From NCBI GenBank assembly GCA_018857735.1, contig JABMCL010000994.1, positions 124,501 through 188,500 on the forward strand: 64,000 bases of DNA, in the 5' to 3' direction. The stretch is from Alviniconcha marisindica. Lineage: Eukaryota > Mollusca > Gastropoda > Provannidae. Positions 46,101-54,879 of the stretch are shown in pieces (the stretch's first letter is position 1; each line of letters begins with the position of its first letter). The translations under genes and the position numbers were made by a program. Under the pieces are notes generated by a model that made no database searches, was not told where the DNA came from, and saw only the letters and a program-made list of their open reading frames with translations.

Positions 46101-49100
46101 CAGTATCGTGAAAAACAAATCTCGAAGAAAACCAAATTGGGGAACGTGCAAAAAACAAATGAATTATCTTTTCCCCTTTTTTTGGAGGGGTTAATTTTGC
46201 AAGCCAAAAACAAAAATAAATAAACCCTTTGTATGGGGAAAAAATTTTACCCTCCCTTCTTTTCCCCAATTGGGAAACCTTTTTTTTTTTAAATTTAATC
46301 AGAACGATTCCCCAAGGGGAAAAAATCTGCGATCGCTAACCTTCCCAAAACCATGTCCCCAAATGGGGGGGCCCAAAAATTTTCACCCTTTTTTTTAACC
46401 CTAAAAAACTCATAGCGCCCAAAAAATAAAGAGCATTTTTCCCATTGGGGGCTTTTTCCCTTTTTTCTCCCAAAACAAAATTACCCTAAAAAATACAGCA
46501 GGGGAGTTTAAAAAGTTTAAAGTTTTAGTTTAATTTTTATTTCAATTTAGGGGGGTGGACCCCTTTTTTTTAAATTTTCCCCGGGGGGGAATGACCCTAT
46601 GTGTGGGGCCGTGTGTGTGTGTTTGGGAATTCATGCCTTGGTGTGGTGTGTGGTGTGTGTGCTTTTGCTTTCTTTCATGTGTGTTTTTTGTTGGTGTGTA
46701 TGCATGCGGGACAATAGGTTTTCAATTTTCAAAAAATGGGGAAATGTTAAAAATTGGTTTAAATTTTAAAATTTTATTTATCCCCTTTCATAACCCTGGT
46801 TTTAAATTTTATTATTGGGGGTTCCCCTTTTTTTAACCCCCAAAAAAGTAAGAATGGAATGGGCCCAAGGGAAAAAATTCCGGGTCACATTTTAAAATTT
46901 CCCTGAAAAATAGTATTCTTTTTCTTTTCACCCGGGAAATTTCCCAAAAAAATATTTTTGTTTTTAAACCTCCCCGAAGGGTTTGTGGGCCCTATCGGGG
47001 ATTCCCTGACCCCCCCGTTTAAAACATGGTGACAAAATCTTCAAAGGGCTTTTGTGGGTTTCCCTTTCGCAATGTTTGGAGACTTGATGTTGGTCTTTTT
47101 AACTTTGGTTTTTGGGTGATGGTGGTGGTGGAAAGGTGTGTGTGTGTGTCACTGGCATGGTTGGGGTTTCATTTTGAAACAAATTAGTACTTTGGGAAAA
47201 ACCCGAATTTCTTTTCTTAACCCCCTTTTTAACAGTTTTTTACAGCAAAAAAAAAGTTTTAAAATATTTTTCACTCATGAAAAACATGCAAGCTTCAGAA
47301 ATCCTGCTGGGACACCAAAGCCTGACTTCAAATTAAACCTGTTTTGAAAGAATGATGACTTCTTACACTACAGGTACTTTGCATACACATGTGATGCCCC
47401 AGTTGATCTGTACACAGTAATATAGAAATTGTGTTTTCATTTTTGTGTTAATATTATGATCAGTTGTCAGATTTCAAACACAATTGGCTGCAGATCCAGG
47501 GAAGGAATGGCAATGGTTAACATTATGATGAACTGTCAGATTTTAAACACAGCTGGCTTCAGATCCAGGGAACAAATGGCGGGGATAGCTCAGTGGTTAG
47601 AGCACCAGACTTGTGATTGAAAGTTTGAATCCCTGCAGGAGCGGCGGGAGAATTTTCTTCTCCAGAGTCTACTTTCTGTGCTGACTCTTATTTCGGTACC
47701 CGTTCCCCCCCCTTTTTTAAAACCAAACAGTACACTAAAAACCCGGTCATTCTGCCAAAATTGCGGGGGGCGGTTCAGCTAAACACCTCCACCCTATGGG
47801 GTTTTTTTGAATAAGGTTTGCCCTGGTGCTTGGTTTTTATTTTGAACAAGAACTTCCCAAAGACGGCAGCAGTTTCGGGTGGCACCAGCCATGCCCCGTT
47901 AAGAAACATTTCCACTTGGGTGGTTTTAAAAAAAAAATGCCTAAAAAAAGCAAAGTCATCATTAAAATCACATCAAAGGGGCAGGGGTCGGCTCAAAAGG
48001 GGCAGAGAAAAAGCGCTATATAAGCGTTTCATCAATCGGGTCAATCGTTTTTCCAAGCAAAACTGACATTCTGCCCAAAGGGGATCTACAATTTTAATCA
48101 TGTTTGACATCGGGGGCCCTTGATGATCAGTTTTGTTTTCATTTGGCAATAGTACAATAAAATTCCCAACAAAACTCAGGTTACCCTGTATTTTGATGCC
48201 TATTGCCTGCCACCGGCCCCGATCTCTGATTGCCTTCATGGGCCAGTTTGAAGACAAATACTCATATTGCATATATTCATAGGACCCTAGTTTGGGAAAT
48301 ACATACACAGATACATAAATTTTATTTTTATAAAAAAATATTTTACATTAAGCAGAGTAAATGGAAAAAGGAAAAGAATCATTTTTGGGGGGGGGGGGGG
48401 CTGAAATTTTGGAAGCTGGAGAGTACTTTGCAAAGAGAAGTTTAAAATCTGCAGGGACAAAACCCTATGGAAACCAAAAAAGGATGCTTTTAAAAATTTA
48501 AAATCTGGAAAAAATGGCCACAAAAGGGAAGGAAAACAAGTCTCAAAAATAATTAAACAGTGCTTGGATCCAATAAATTTTGGGTGCAGTTTTTACAAAA
48601 AACCATAATTATTCAGGACCCTATTTTATGTGTGTGTGTGTGTGTTATGGGTTTATTCCCTGAAAACTGGACCAAGGGTGGGCCCCTTTCCTGATTAACT
48701 AAAAATTTAAAAAAACATGAAACTTTTTAAACTCCGCTATATTTCTGATGTAATGTGTTTGAAGAAATAAGGGAAATGCCACAATGTGTGAATGCATCTT
48801 TATTTCTTATGCTGTGGTCTTTTGGGTAAAAATCGCGACATTTCAGGGGCCAGCTAACATTTGTACAGGGCTAAGGGGGTTAGCTGATCACACATATTTC
48901 CTTGAAATTGTTCATGATTTCATGAGAAAGAAGGCTGCTAGTTCTTACTTACAAATGATATTTATTGTGTGCTGCTTCCTCCCTGACAGGTCCAAAGCAA
49001 AGAAAAATAATCAGTTTCTCGTACATTACCGATGGTGCCCTTCTGAGTGTGTTTCACAATATCGTGACTTGTTCACAACAGAAACTAAAGAACTTTCTTT

Positions 49101-52100
49101 TTTTCGTCTACTTGGTAGATATCCACATTTCACCTTATTTTTAATGCTTGTTTGGTGACATGAGAGTAATACAAAAAAAATTACAGTCATTTCTTAAAGG
49201 GGTGGTTGACGTGGTGTCTTAAAATGGTGTAACATGGCGAGCACACAAAAATAACTATTTCTGTAAAACTATGAGTCCATATCAGCTGACTTGCGGGCAG
49301 CAATGTTTGACCCCTTTTTGGGGCTGTGTATGGTGTATTATTGACTTCAAAAGGGAAAGCACTGTGGTGTCTTCAGGGGGAGGGATGCAACACTCATGAC
49401 AAATATTTGTTCCCAGTTGGCTGAGTGTTTGTATGCAACCTTTTGTAACCAAACTTGGTATTGTGGTGTACCACCATGAGCTGGAATTCGTGCAAAAAAA
49501 ATGGGATTTCTATCTTCCAAGATCAAGGTCACAGTGTGGGCTTATATAATCAAAATATGACGGTTTCTGCTATATCTTTTATTTGTTCTAAACCAATGAG
49601 GGCTTTTGCAACCAGACTCAATTTGATGGTAGATCATTGTAAGCAAACAAATGTCCAGTGAAAATATTGGGTTGCTGAGTTCAAGGTCAATGTCACAGCC
49701 AAGGTTATGTTTCAGTTAACGTTAGTTTGGTTGAAACTAACATTACATCTTATGAATCGCTGAACCTTTTGTAACCAAACCCAGTATGGTGATACATCAT
49801 TTATAAGCCAAGTGTCATGTGTGAAAAATGGGTTGCTGTCTTCAAGGTCAAGGTCTCAGTAACTGAGTTTGTGTTCATTCAATGAAATCACGACTATTTC
49901 TATTATATCTTCTGAACTGCTGATTTTTTGGTGACTAACTTAGTTTAACAGTGCATGTTCATAAGCTGAAATGTCTTGTGAAAAGGTTGCTGTATTCAAG
50001 GTCAAGGTCATAGTGAAGGTTCTGAACTTCAATGAATGTTTGCCTGGACAATATCTCTGATTGATCAAATTAATATGGTGATGCATCATCAGCCAGAGTA
50101 TTATACAGAAATATCATTTTGCTATGTTCAAGATCAAAGCTACAATCATTTCTACTAGATCTTCAGAAATACTGAAACTTTTGCAACCCTAATTAGTTTG
50201 ATGGCACATAATCACAAGACAGGGTAAGACACTGTGAAAAGATTTTCGTGCTTTTACATAGGGTGTGAGACAGAGAATAGGGGGGATTGGGGCTGGCCCA
50301 CTTTTGGGCTATCCCGATATCTAAAGCAGGGGTCAATACCGGTTCCAATCAAGAAAATGTGGAAAGAACTTGCTTTTGTAATAAATAACTTTTTATTAAT
50401 TTTTTTTTGTCAATGGTTCAAGTGTGTGATTCTTATATCCTTTTGTACTTGTGATGTTGTCTACGTAGCATGTGAGAAAGATTACTAATTAAGTGTGATT
50501 GGTTATTAACTTTAGAAAGCAAGAAACATGTATATTTACATATAAGGTTGAGAACAAGTTAGTGCCCTGCCCTTCTCCAAATTCCTTTAAGGAAAAGAAA
50601 TGGGTGATCTATTTTGTGCATGTCTGTACTTTGAAGAAGACATTTTAATGCAAAATCGTTAGAGGCAGGAAAGTAAAAGTAAAAACAAACAAACATGAGA
50701 AGTGATTAATTGGGAAATACTGTATAATAAATTTAAAAAAGCAAAAGTCAAACTGGCCACTGCCACTCTATTCATGCATTTCAGGTGTCTTCTGTAACAT
50801 GAGAGACACTGACTGATGACGTAACATGATGCACAGTTATCCAAGTTCCTGTCACCCTGTCAATTTATGTCTTATATTTATGCATACAAGAGATGTCAAG
50901 CTTTCATTTCCAAATAATAACATAATTTGTTTTTTTAAATTTTTTATCCTATATGTCAGTTTTGACCAGTTTTCATATATATATATATATATTTATGTGT
51001 TTCCTCAGTTGGTATTAATGTTGAAGAATGATGTTTGTAGATAAAAACAAATAATTTAAAATGAGGGGAGTGTCCAGATGTTTGCCCCATTTGAGGCTTT
51101 TTCAGAGACAGGAGTTGTCTGCAGAAAAAAGAGTGAAACCACAGCGCTCTTTGGGGTAGGTGATTGGACATATGGAGGAACACAGGTGGAATTAGGGTAT
51201 GGATGAGACTGTAATGGGCATATTCATGATCAAATTAATACAGTTACAATGATCTCATAAATCTAAAATTTAATGAAAGAGAGCATGAAACATTAAGTCT
51301 CAACAGAATTACCAGAGACCAAAATAGAAAGAAGTTGTATGAATGGGATGGAAATGTTACTGATGGTCATTAAAACAAAATAATAGATGCCTTTTTTAGG
51401 AGTCCTTTGTGTTCCTAAAACATACCCTTGTTTAATCATTGCACTCTTTTAGGCTAAACCTGCCAGTACAAGATTAGTATTGTGGAGCGTGGGGATGCTC
51501 TGAAAAAATCAAGGAGAGTCATTTCTACTTAAAGTTTAACATATAACTGGTGTTTCTGTACATTACCAGTCTGCACCAAACTTTGCAGGATGGTGGAAGA
51601 TGTGATTGTGCATATTATGACTGGCCACTATCTTGAAAACATGGATGAAATGGGAAGAAAAAGAGCAGTTATGAAAAACCAAAATGTCAAACCACAGCCA
51701 AAGAGATTTTGATCTTTTTTTTAATCCAATTTCACAGCAAAGCTGTTTCTGGCACAAAAACTAAGTTTCTGACAGACTGGAACTAGAAATATTTGTGCTA
51801 TTTGTGTATTTGTGCTATACAAAATGTTTTTTTTTTTTTGCCCTTTTTTTTGTGTACCCTTTTCATATTGTGTATGTTTGCAAGTTTTCTATTCTTCGAA
51901 AATGCAGTCTGTGATGTGTGTTTACACATTTTCTGTTATTTAAAAGAGCAGTATGTGATGCTTATTTATTGCAATGCGATCAGATCAATGGGATGAGATC
52001 ATAATCTTAGACTTAAAGCATGCTTTTACCTTTTCTACTTTGTCTGGTTTGCATCAGTGGGAGATCTGGCACAATATCATAATGATCTCATTGGGTGTAT

Positions 52101-52165
52101 TCTTCGTGGTTCCCAGTATGACTCTCATGGCATTGCCTTGTTTTTTATATTGTTGTGTAGCCTAG
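24365..52165 (+). CDS. TMEM128: TMEM128 gene, four exons, about 180 residues
   Basis: TMEM128 is a small four-pass membrane protein, reported at the endoplasmic reticulum and of poorly known function. Four plus-strand exons fit without adjustment: 24365-24449 (ends phase 1), 33998-34175 (1 to 2), 40409-40580 (2 to 0) and 52058-52165 (0 to stop). The total is 543 nt, giving 180 residues against about 165 in mammals. The N-terminus is charged. Membrane segments are NILWLIASMAAFHFTDF (exon 2), GLIAMTVAIALFLIVWLSL (exon 3), PVATASFILGSVW (end of exon 3) and MISLGVFFVVPSMTLMAL (exon 4). AIPVATASFI and IWH match the conserved family motifs as I remember them. The 27.8-kb gene is almost all intron, filled with transposons. 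Confidence 0.78.
24505..24712. mobile_element. Hairpin (MITE-like) element in TMEM128 intron 1
   Basis: AGGAGATGGTCGGAGATTCC, ACCGTTTTAAAAGTT and CACAAATATCATCACAATCA on the left (about 24505-24592) recur in reverse complement on the right (about 24630-24712) with a few mismatches. The loop is about 37 bp. No second copy or clear target duplication is seen here. Confidence 0.65.
24727..24746. repeat. C homopolymer followed by T and CT runs
   Basis: A run of about 20 C bases, then T-rich and CT-rich sequence. Confidence 0.9.
25108..25261 (+). repeat. Putative 5' LTR of Ty3 element 2
   Basis: It runs from TGTAATGGTTGCGACC to GATGAAACA just before the primer-binding site. The start is uncertain (TG at 25105 is an alternative) because no second LTR is available for comparison. 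Confidence 0.45.
25262..25278 (+). promoter_or_regulatory. Primer-binding site of Ty3 element 2
   Basis: TGGTGTCAGAAGAAACT directly follows the LTR end. TGGTGTCAGAAG is a frequent primer-binding sequence in animal Ty3/gypsy elements. Confidence 0.7.
25320..26378 (+). pseudogene. Ty3 element 2 gag and protease
   Basis: A 352-residue ORF starts MAFKPLEKFNF. The gag body has the W..W..F..Y and ER..F..R..GES blocks typical of retrotransposon gag. The zinc knuckles CTRCGTKHDKGNC and CHKCQKFSHFARCC lie at about 25976-26075; the first has the same shortened spacing as in Ty3 element 1. The protease has KIDTGADVNVVS at about 26213-26245. A frame shift near 26360 separates it from the reverse transcriptase. 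Confidence 0.8.
26387..27254 (+). pseudogene. Ty3 element 2 reverse transcriptase lacking its catalytic box
   Basis: RT blocks are GDIHICVDLKKLDQ, VFSKLDTASGFWQIPL, TTFITPFGRYFMQRLPFG and the thumb-region EITFLGHIISKDG. Between DGILCH (26971) and MEEHELLL the usual [YF]-x-D-D box and the residues after it are missing; the text passes straight from CH to TSIMEEHE without losing frame. A shift near 26600 and a TGA at about 27252 add further damage. The element could not reverse-transcribe itself. Confidence 0.8.
27270..27767 (+). pseudogene. Ty3 element 2 RNase H
   Basis: In frame with the RT after the stop at 27252. It contains FISADASSYGLGGVLL (first catalytic Asp), IEKECLASVWACERF (Glu) and LYTDHKPLVSLI (Asp), then VADMLSRNP. 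It ends at a TAA, after which the linker to integrase reads on in broken frames. Confidence 0.8.
27770..29258 (+). pseudogene. Ty3 element 2 integrase and C-terminal tail
   Basis: The zinc-binding region (IHDGHMGITKCREH, later CGHCRT) lies at about 28060-28180 with a TGA inside. The core has Asp in VGVDLCEF (28248-28250), Asp in VISDNGTQF (28407-28409) and Glu in NGEAERA (28514-28516). A TAG at 28698 splits it from the end part with LHPGDSVFIKCDGQKGW and a Pro/Ser/Gln-rich tail. All three catalytic acids remain. Confidence 0.8.
29401..30790. other. TMEM128 intron 1; nothing recognised
   Basis: AT-rich sequence without supported coding or repeat features. Confidence 0.5.
30791..31192. repeat. 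Four-copy 100-bp minisatellite
   Basis: Units beginning AGCYGGAGCTTCCACTTGCT start at 30791, 30893, 30993 and 31093, with only small differences (TCTCACA/TCACACA, GCTCAG missing in two). The near identity suggests recent expansion. The plus-strand ORF through it reads GASTCFWTQGTEYLQQV repeats but closes outside, so it is probably not coding. Confidence 0.93.
31503..31679 (+). pseudogene. Candidate terminal exon of an unidentified gene, with poly(A) signal
   Basis: A 3' splice site (CATTCTGTTTTTGTTAG) is followed by 58 open codons beginning VLQCEPVAGEAKVKFLCHRG, including VTWVQTEDIILRYPPT, then TAA. AATAAA follows at 31697-31702. The pattern resembles C-terminal tails of repeated, uncharacterised invertebrate proteins, but I cannot name it. 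Its phase (0) does not fit TMEM128 exon 1, so it is not an alternative TMEM128 end. No upstream exon was found; it may be a gene fragment carried into the intron. Confidence 0.35.
31703..33997. other. TMEM128 intron 1, distal part; nothing recognised
   Basis: AT-rich, with a few AATAAA sites and an A-rich patch at 33200-33260. No supported exon or repeat. Confidence 0.5.
33998..34175 (+). CDS. TMEM128: TMEM128 exon 2 (first membrane segment)
   Basis: A strong 3' splice site TCTTCTTTTATTGCAG precedes it. It encodes the charged EIERKKRLDQEKND, then the first membrane segment and FHAVVLYDPRVN. It ends AACAG before GTGAGA. Confidence 0.78.
34600..35340 (-). repeat. Degenerate repeats of about 175 bp
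   Basis: On the minus strand the block TGTTGTGTCCACCGTATGG followed by TTACATCCAACAGACAAAAT recurs in diverged form at about 35310, 35135 and 34955, with a partial copy near 34620 and one in the other orientation near 34785. Spacing is about 175 bp for the first three. Confidence 0.55.
35341..36539. other. TMEM128 intron 2; nothing firm
   Basis: Mixed sequence. A minus-strand splice acceptor and 22 codons at 35794-35728 were considered and rejected as an exon. Confidence 0.45.
37142..38595 (+). pseudogene. LINE ORF1, nucleic-acid-binding type, heavily damaged
   Basis: The start is ATG at 37142 (MATKHQSKKRVGDDDSDMD). Blocks follow in three frames: LSPFAVQKGFQAIAGTLKNI, PVKVSIHKTLNSSRGVIRC, LSDMSEVEIRDELKNQGV, and a region around 37720-37900 whose residual Cys/His spacing (CFN.NKFG, C..AKG, CAQIARGPHASWAKDCPV) resembles a set of zinc knuckles. 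This layout is typical of ORF1 of I/Nimb-group LINEs. Homopolymer-like changes disturb the frame throughout and may be artefacts rather than true mutations. Confidence 0.6.
39290..39346 (+). repeat. LINE 3' tail related to the SINE B tail
   Basis: ACTGGGCGTTAAACACCAAA followed by TTACTTACTT is similar to GGACGTTAAGCACCATG followed by TTTACTTACTTACT at the end of SINE B (22611-22660, minus). Shared 3' ends are how SINEs borrow LINE machinery. Confidence 0.5.
39744..39807. repeat. AT then GT microsatellite
   Basis: About 25 TA units followed by seven GT units. A shorter CA run lies at 39452-39473. Confidence 0.95.
40034..40130 (+). mobile_element. SINE B fragment
   Basis: AGCTCAGGAGCTGTGTGAAA, GGTGGCTGTCC, CCCATCCCTAATA and CTCCATGGATGTAAGTCAAC match the fragment at 11808-11890. 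Confidence 0.55.
40409..40580 (+). CDS. TMEM128: TMEM128 exon 3 (second and third membrane segments)
   Basis: Preceded by TATGGTTTCAG. The first base completes an Arg codon begun in exon 2. It encodes LWFNVGAGLIAMTV, the loop VKKISSDNWEKQHPGAIPV and the start of the third segment. The end is set at TGGTCA before GTTTAT because this keeps phase 0 with exon 4; the site is weaker than average, and a GT four bases earlier would give a stop. Confidence 0.75.
40925..41157 (+). repeat. Dispersed repeat C, copy 1
   Basis: Contains TGAAAACTGGTCAAAATGG, AATTCAGAGTGTGAATTTG, AAATTGACAGGGTGACAGG and CATGTTACAGAAGACACCAG. A reverse-complement copy lies at 50770-50985, and a damaged direct copy at about 43760-44010. 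Confidence 0.75.
41165..42150 (+). mobile_element. Non-LTR retrotransposon fragment (reverse transcriptase)
   Basis: RT blocks follow on the plus strand in mixed frames: FTDGTYPEEWTRAVIIPLHK, DLEDLDNYWGISLLSIISK, FVDLQKAF (first catalytic Asp, near 41560), a GLKQG-like block near 41740, LLFADELALLSS (41865-41900; FADD reads FADE) and KTKVMVFGKGGHL, then YLGCT. The clade is not assigned. Stops, shifts and an internal duplication show it is dead. Confidence 0.75.
41354..41531 (+). repeat. Imperfect tandem duplication inside the RT fragment
   Basis: AAAATGAGAAAATCATCRAG TCACTTTAGG and TCGGTCTGCTATTGTTGAAA both occur twice; the first copy (41357-41424) lacks 36 bases present in the second (41428-41531). 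The longer copy is the ancestral form. Confidence 0.85.
42557..43043 (-). mobile_element. SINE family A, copy 2
   Basis: On the minus strand it starts GGGGATAGCTCAGTGGTCGA (box A) with box B GGTTCCAGTCC; about 14 bases between the boxes are missing relative to copy 3. The body is clean and the best reference for the family. It ends GCGCTACATAAATGCGATTG followed by ATAATAATAA. Confidence 0.82.
43045..43430 (-). repeat. Module next to SINE A copy 2 (shared with 3440-3795)
   Basis: Carries the same ordered blocks as the module upstream of SINE A copy 1, including the twice-present ATTAATCAGAGATCAC and the GA/CT run, which here has expanded to a long microsatellite. Confidence 0.65.
43119..43187. 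repeat. CT microsatellite
   Basis: About 34 CT units; the corresponding site in the copy at 3710 has only a few GA units. Confidence 0.97.
43690..47340. other. Low-quality stretch, homopolymer-smoothed repeats
   Basis: Dense runs of AAAA, CCCC, GGGG and TTTT on both strands. A damaged copy of repeat C is recognisable at about 43760-44010 (AATTCAGAGTGTGAATTTTT, AAATTGACAGGGTGTGACAG). A damaged inverted piece of repeat D lies near 46030-46260 (GTCACAGTATCGTGAAAAAC). The many proline-, lysine- and phenylalanine-rich ORFs here are not credible genes. Confidence 0.7.
47453..47576. repeat. 69-bp tandem duplication before SINE A copy 3
   Basis: ATTATGATSARYTGTCAGAT and the following bases up to CAGATCCAGGGAA occur at 47453 and 47522. 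Confidence 0.85.
47577..48070 (+). mobile_element. SINE family A, copy 3
   Basis: The head has the best tRNA-like boxes of the three copies: GGGGATAGCTCAGTGGTTAG and GTTTGAATCCC, with CACCAGACTTGTGATT in the anticodon-arm position. From about 47700 the body is homopolymer-smoothed; for example GGTGGCAGG of the other copies reads GGGGGGCGG. It ends GCGCTATATAAGCGTTTCAT. Confidence 0.8.
48600..49740 (+). repeat. Dispersed repeat D, clean copy
   Basis: Shares long ordered blocks with 62880-64000: CCATATCAGCTGACTTGCGG, AACCAAACTTGGTATTGTGG, GGTTGACGTGG, and CAGCCAAGG before GTTAGTTTGG. No coding domain was recognised; the ORF at 48784-49158 is unassigned. Confidence 0.75.
49520..50140 (+). repeat. 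Degenerate array of about 155 bp with AAGGTCA core
   Basis: TTCAAGGTCAAGGTCA-like cores occur at about 49522, 49680, 49842, 49995 and 50127 (spacing about 157, 162, 153, 132). Between them ATTTCTRYTATATCTTCTGA and TTTTGTAACCAAACYYAGT recur. Several cores contain TCAAGGTCA, which is also the binding site of monomeric nuclear receptors of the ERR/SF-1 type. Confidence 0.75.
50770..50985 (-). repeat. Dispersed repeat C, copy 2 (inverted)
   Basis: AAGTTCCTGTCACCCTGTCA and GGTGTCTTCTGTAACATGAG are reverse complements of repeat C copy 1. It ends in an AT run before TGTTTCCTCAG. Confidence 0.75.
50986..52057. other. TMEM128 intron 3, distal part; nothing recognised
   Basis: AT-rich intron sequence, with a T run at about 51826-51839. 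No further exon is needed by the phases of exons 3 and 4. Confidence 0.5.
52058..52165 (+). CDS. TMEM128: TMEM128 exon 4 (last membrane segment and stop)
   Basis: The 3' splice site is TGTCTGGTTTGCATCAG. It encodes WEIWHNIIMISLGVFF and the rest of the last membrane segment, then CCVA and TAG. The length fits the family C-terminus. Confidence 0.68.
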   Translation, partial: WEIWHNIIMISLGVFFVVPSMTLMALPCFLYCCVA

Positions 52166-53250
52166 CCCATAGTCATTGGGACTGAGCACAACACTCTGAT
52201 ACATTCTTCTTCTGATACATTCCTCTAAAGGTCAAAAAGACAACTAGACATGCACAAATTCACATCAGTTACACAAAAATACCACCTAGCCTGACTGAGA
52301 CTGTGGTAGCAGTGATAGGCTGTCAGTTCAGTTCACAGACAGAATAACACAGACCCTATGACTGGTAACTTACTGAAGGACCACTTGAAAACAATGCACA
52401 GAGTGATGCCCTTTGATGGTTCACTCCAAAAATTCCACCTGCCAACCATTTTTACCATGGACCTATATACCCTGGACTGCCAGCTTCACTCCTTGCGCTC
52501 TTACCGCCTGCTAGGCAGTTGGCTCAGGTCACTAGAGCACGTTTCTTCTGATGGTCCTCTTCTGGTGTTGCTATGTTTCAGCGCAGCAATGCCATTCTTG
52601 CTGTGAGTGTAACATATTAACGTACTTTGTTGTACATGAAAATTGGTAAAAAATCTTCTCTTCTTTTTTTTTTTTTTTTTAAAAAGAAAATGATGTGATT
52701 AAAAACATTATCTCTTTTTTATCACTCGAAGCGGTCGGCATTTCGCACACAAAAGGAACATCTGAGCCAGTCAAAAGCGATGTGACGTGCCCAGTTGCTT
52801 TTTGCTGTTGTGTGTGTGTGTATGTGAGGGAGCCAGCTGTATGTTTTTACTTTGAGAATAGAATAACAAATGTATACGCAAGCACTGTAAGATATAAAAA
52901 TAATCGTCTTTTTTTCTTTCTTTTTCTTTTTGTGGTGTGCTGGTAAATTCTGCTCCAGTCAGCATTGATCAGTCTGACATGGTCAACAAGATTCCAAAAG
53001 CCATGGGAACAAAACATGCAACCCCATGTGCCAGGGGCAATTGTAAATTTATGCAATAATAAATAAAGAAGGCATGTCAACAGTTGATTTTACACTATCA
53101 GCTGTACAGTGCAAATCATGTGTGTGTTCTGTTAACAGAACACTTTAGCTACACCAGAAAGTCAAATAATCAGGCACATTTTGAATGTGATAATAGCTAG
53201 GCACAATTAGGTTTTTCATGTATGTGAAAATACTTAACATAGCATTAAGA
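52166..53250 (+). other. TMEM128: TMEM128 3' UTR and flank
   Basis: Holds two overlapping AATAAA signals at 53058-53067, which would give a 3' UTR of about 0.9 kb. An ORF at 52358-52606 has no recognised domain and lies within this presumed UTR. A T run occurs near 52663-52680. Confidence 0.45.
53058..53067 (+). terminator. TMEM128: Candidate poly(A) signals of TMEM128
   Basis: AATAAATAAA, two overlapping canonical hexamers, about 900 bp after the stop codon. Earlier weak sites may also be used. Confidence 0.4.
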
Positions 53251-54879
53251 TGGAACAGGGGAGCCACCACCCCTCACCCCTTTTTGGGGGTGGGTGGGAG
53301 GCGGGGGGTAGTGAAAACGAAGTACATGTGGTATACGGCCTGAAGCTCAGAGTACACTTTAGCCAGGAACAGGGGGAAAGAGGACGCGGCGGTGATGATG
53401 AAGTGATGTTGTCCTCAGATGTCGGCTGACATGTTAGGGACAACTTTTGAGAAGGGATGGTTCAATATGGGCGATTCAGCGAAGTGGTTTTCTAGAGTGA
53501 AAGCCTTTGGAATCTTTCCCCAAGGGGTCGCGAGAGGTCGCAGCGCACTTTGGCCGATTTCTGAGTAGGCGTTGCTTGACGTGTGTTTTAACAGGGAAGT
53601 TAAACCCTAGAATCGCAAAGGAAAGTCCCAAAGCCAATACTTTTGGCAGTTGCAAAAATTACCGTGGAAAGGGGATGGAGGGGGGGAAAAAAACTGTCTT
53701 TGCGTCTTTTTTTGGGCTGCCACAAGATCGCAAAGTTCCGGGCGTAAAAAAAATTGTGTTTTGGGCCCCAACCAATGAAAACGAGCAAAATTACCCCTTT
53801 TGCCGCACTTTTAAAACTAACCGGCCCCCCAAAAATCCCTTTTAAAAGTTCCCCTTTTCCAAATTCACTTCCCCCTTTTTTTTTAAAAAGAAAGTCGCCC
53901 CTTTAAAAAAGCCCGGTTTGCGTTTTCCCGGGAAAAAGCTTTCGCCCACGGAAACCGGGAAGGGCTCTTTAAAGGGAGGGACAGCCCAGGAGGGGCCAGG
54001 ACCTCGACTCCACACAGCTCCTGAACTTTTGACCGGCGGTGGGGGGGGGGTGGGGGGGGGGGGTATTCAAAAAAATGTCCCCCGGGATTTTTTAATTAAT
54101 TTTTAAGGGACAAGCTAAAGACCAAATGCCAAAGGAGGGTTCAATATAGCTTTAAGGGGGCCACGGAAACCAAAGGGCCCGGGTTAGCCAGGACGGACGG
54201 GGGCCCAGGACGGCCTCCTCGACTCGCGCACAGTTTCCTGAACTATGCTGACGCGGCGGGGGGTGGTGAAGTTTTGGGGCTTAATGTCCCCCAGATGTCA
54301 TTTGACATATTAGGGACAAGTCGGGTTTGTGACCAAATTGGCCCGAAGCAGGGCCCGTTCAAAAACCCTCAGTCTTTAGGGCCCCGGGGGAAACCAGAAG
54401 GTTTTTTGGGACGGACAGCTAGGACGGCCCCCTTTTCCGCCCTCTAAACCCCCAGCCCCTTTAAACTAGGGAGACGCGGCGGGCCCCACCCCGCAACAAA
54501 AATTTTCCCTTAGAAAGGGGGGGCCAAAAATTTTCCACCCAAATTTCAAAAAAAGGAGAAAAGGAAAAGGGAAAGGAAAGGTTTAAAAGGGTCTGGGCCC
54601 AAAAACTGACACGCACAATTTACCTCGGTTACCCCCCCCCCCCCACCCCCCCCGGTCCCCCTAAATATAACCAGCTTTCCTCTTTTGGGTTTTAATCACA
54701 TAGCAATAAAAACTAAAGGGTGTGGGGCCCAACAAGAGTTGACTTAACAAACAAAATAAAAGTGGTACCGAATACATCCAGGGGCCACAAAAACTAAATT
54801 TTTTTCCCAAAAAAAAACAATAGTGGGTTAAAGGGGGCCGGGCTAACTAAAAAAAAAAGAGAAACTTTTAAAAAAAAAA

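Noticed and set aside
44083..46269. Several ORFs of 70 to 160 codons rich in Phe, Lys, Pro and Gly
   Set aside because: They lie in homopolymer-smoothed sequence where codons collapse to TTT, AAA, CCC and GGG; long ORFs occur on both strands at once.
52358..52606. 82-codon ORF after the TMEM128 stop
   Set aside because: It sits in the presumed 3' UTR with no recognised domain or start context.
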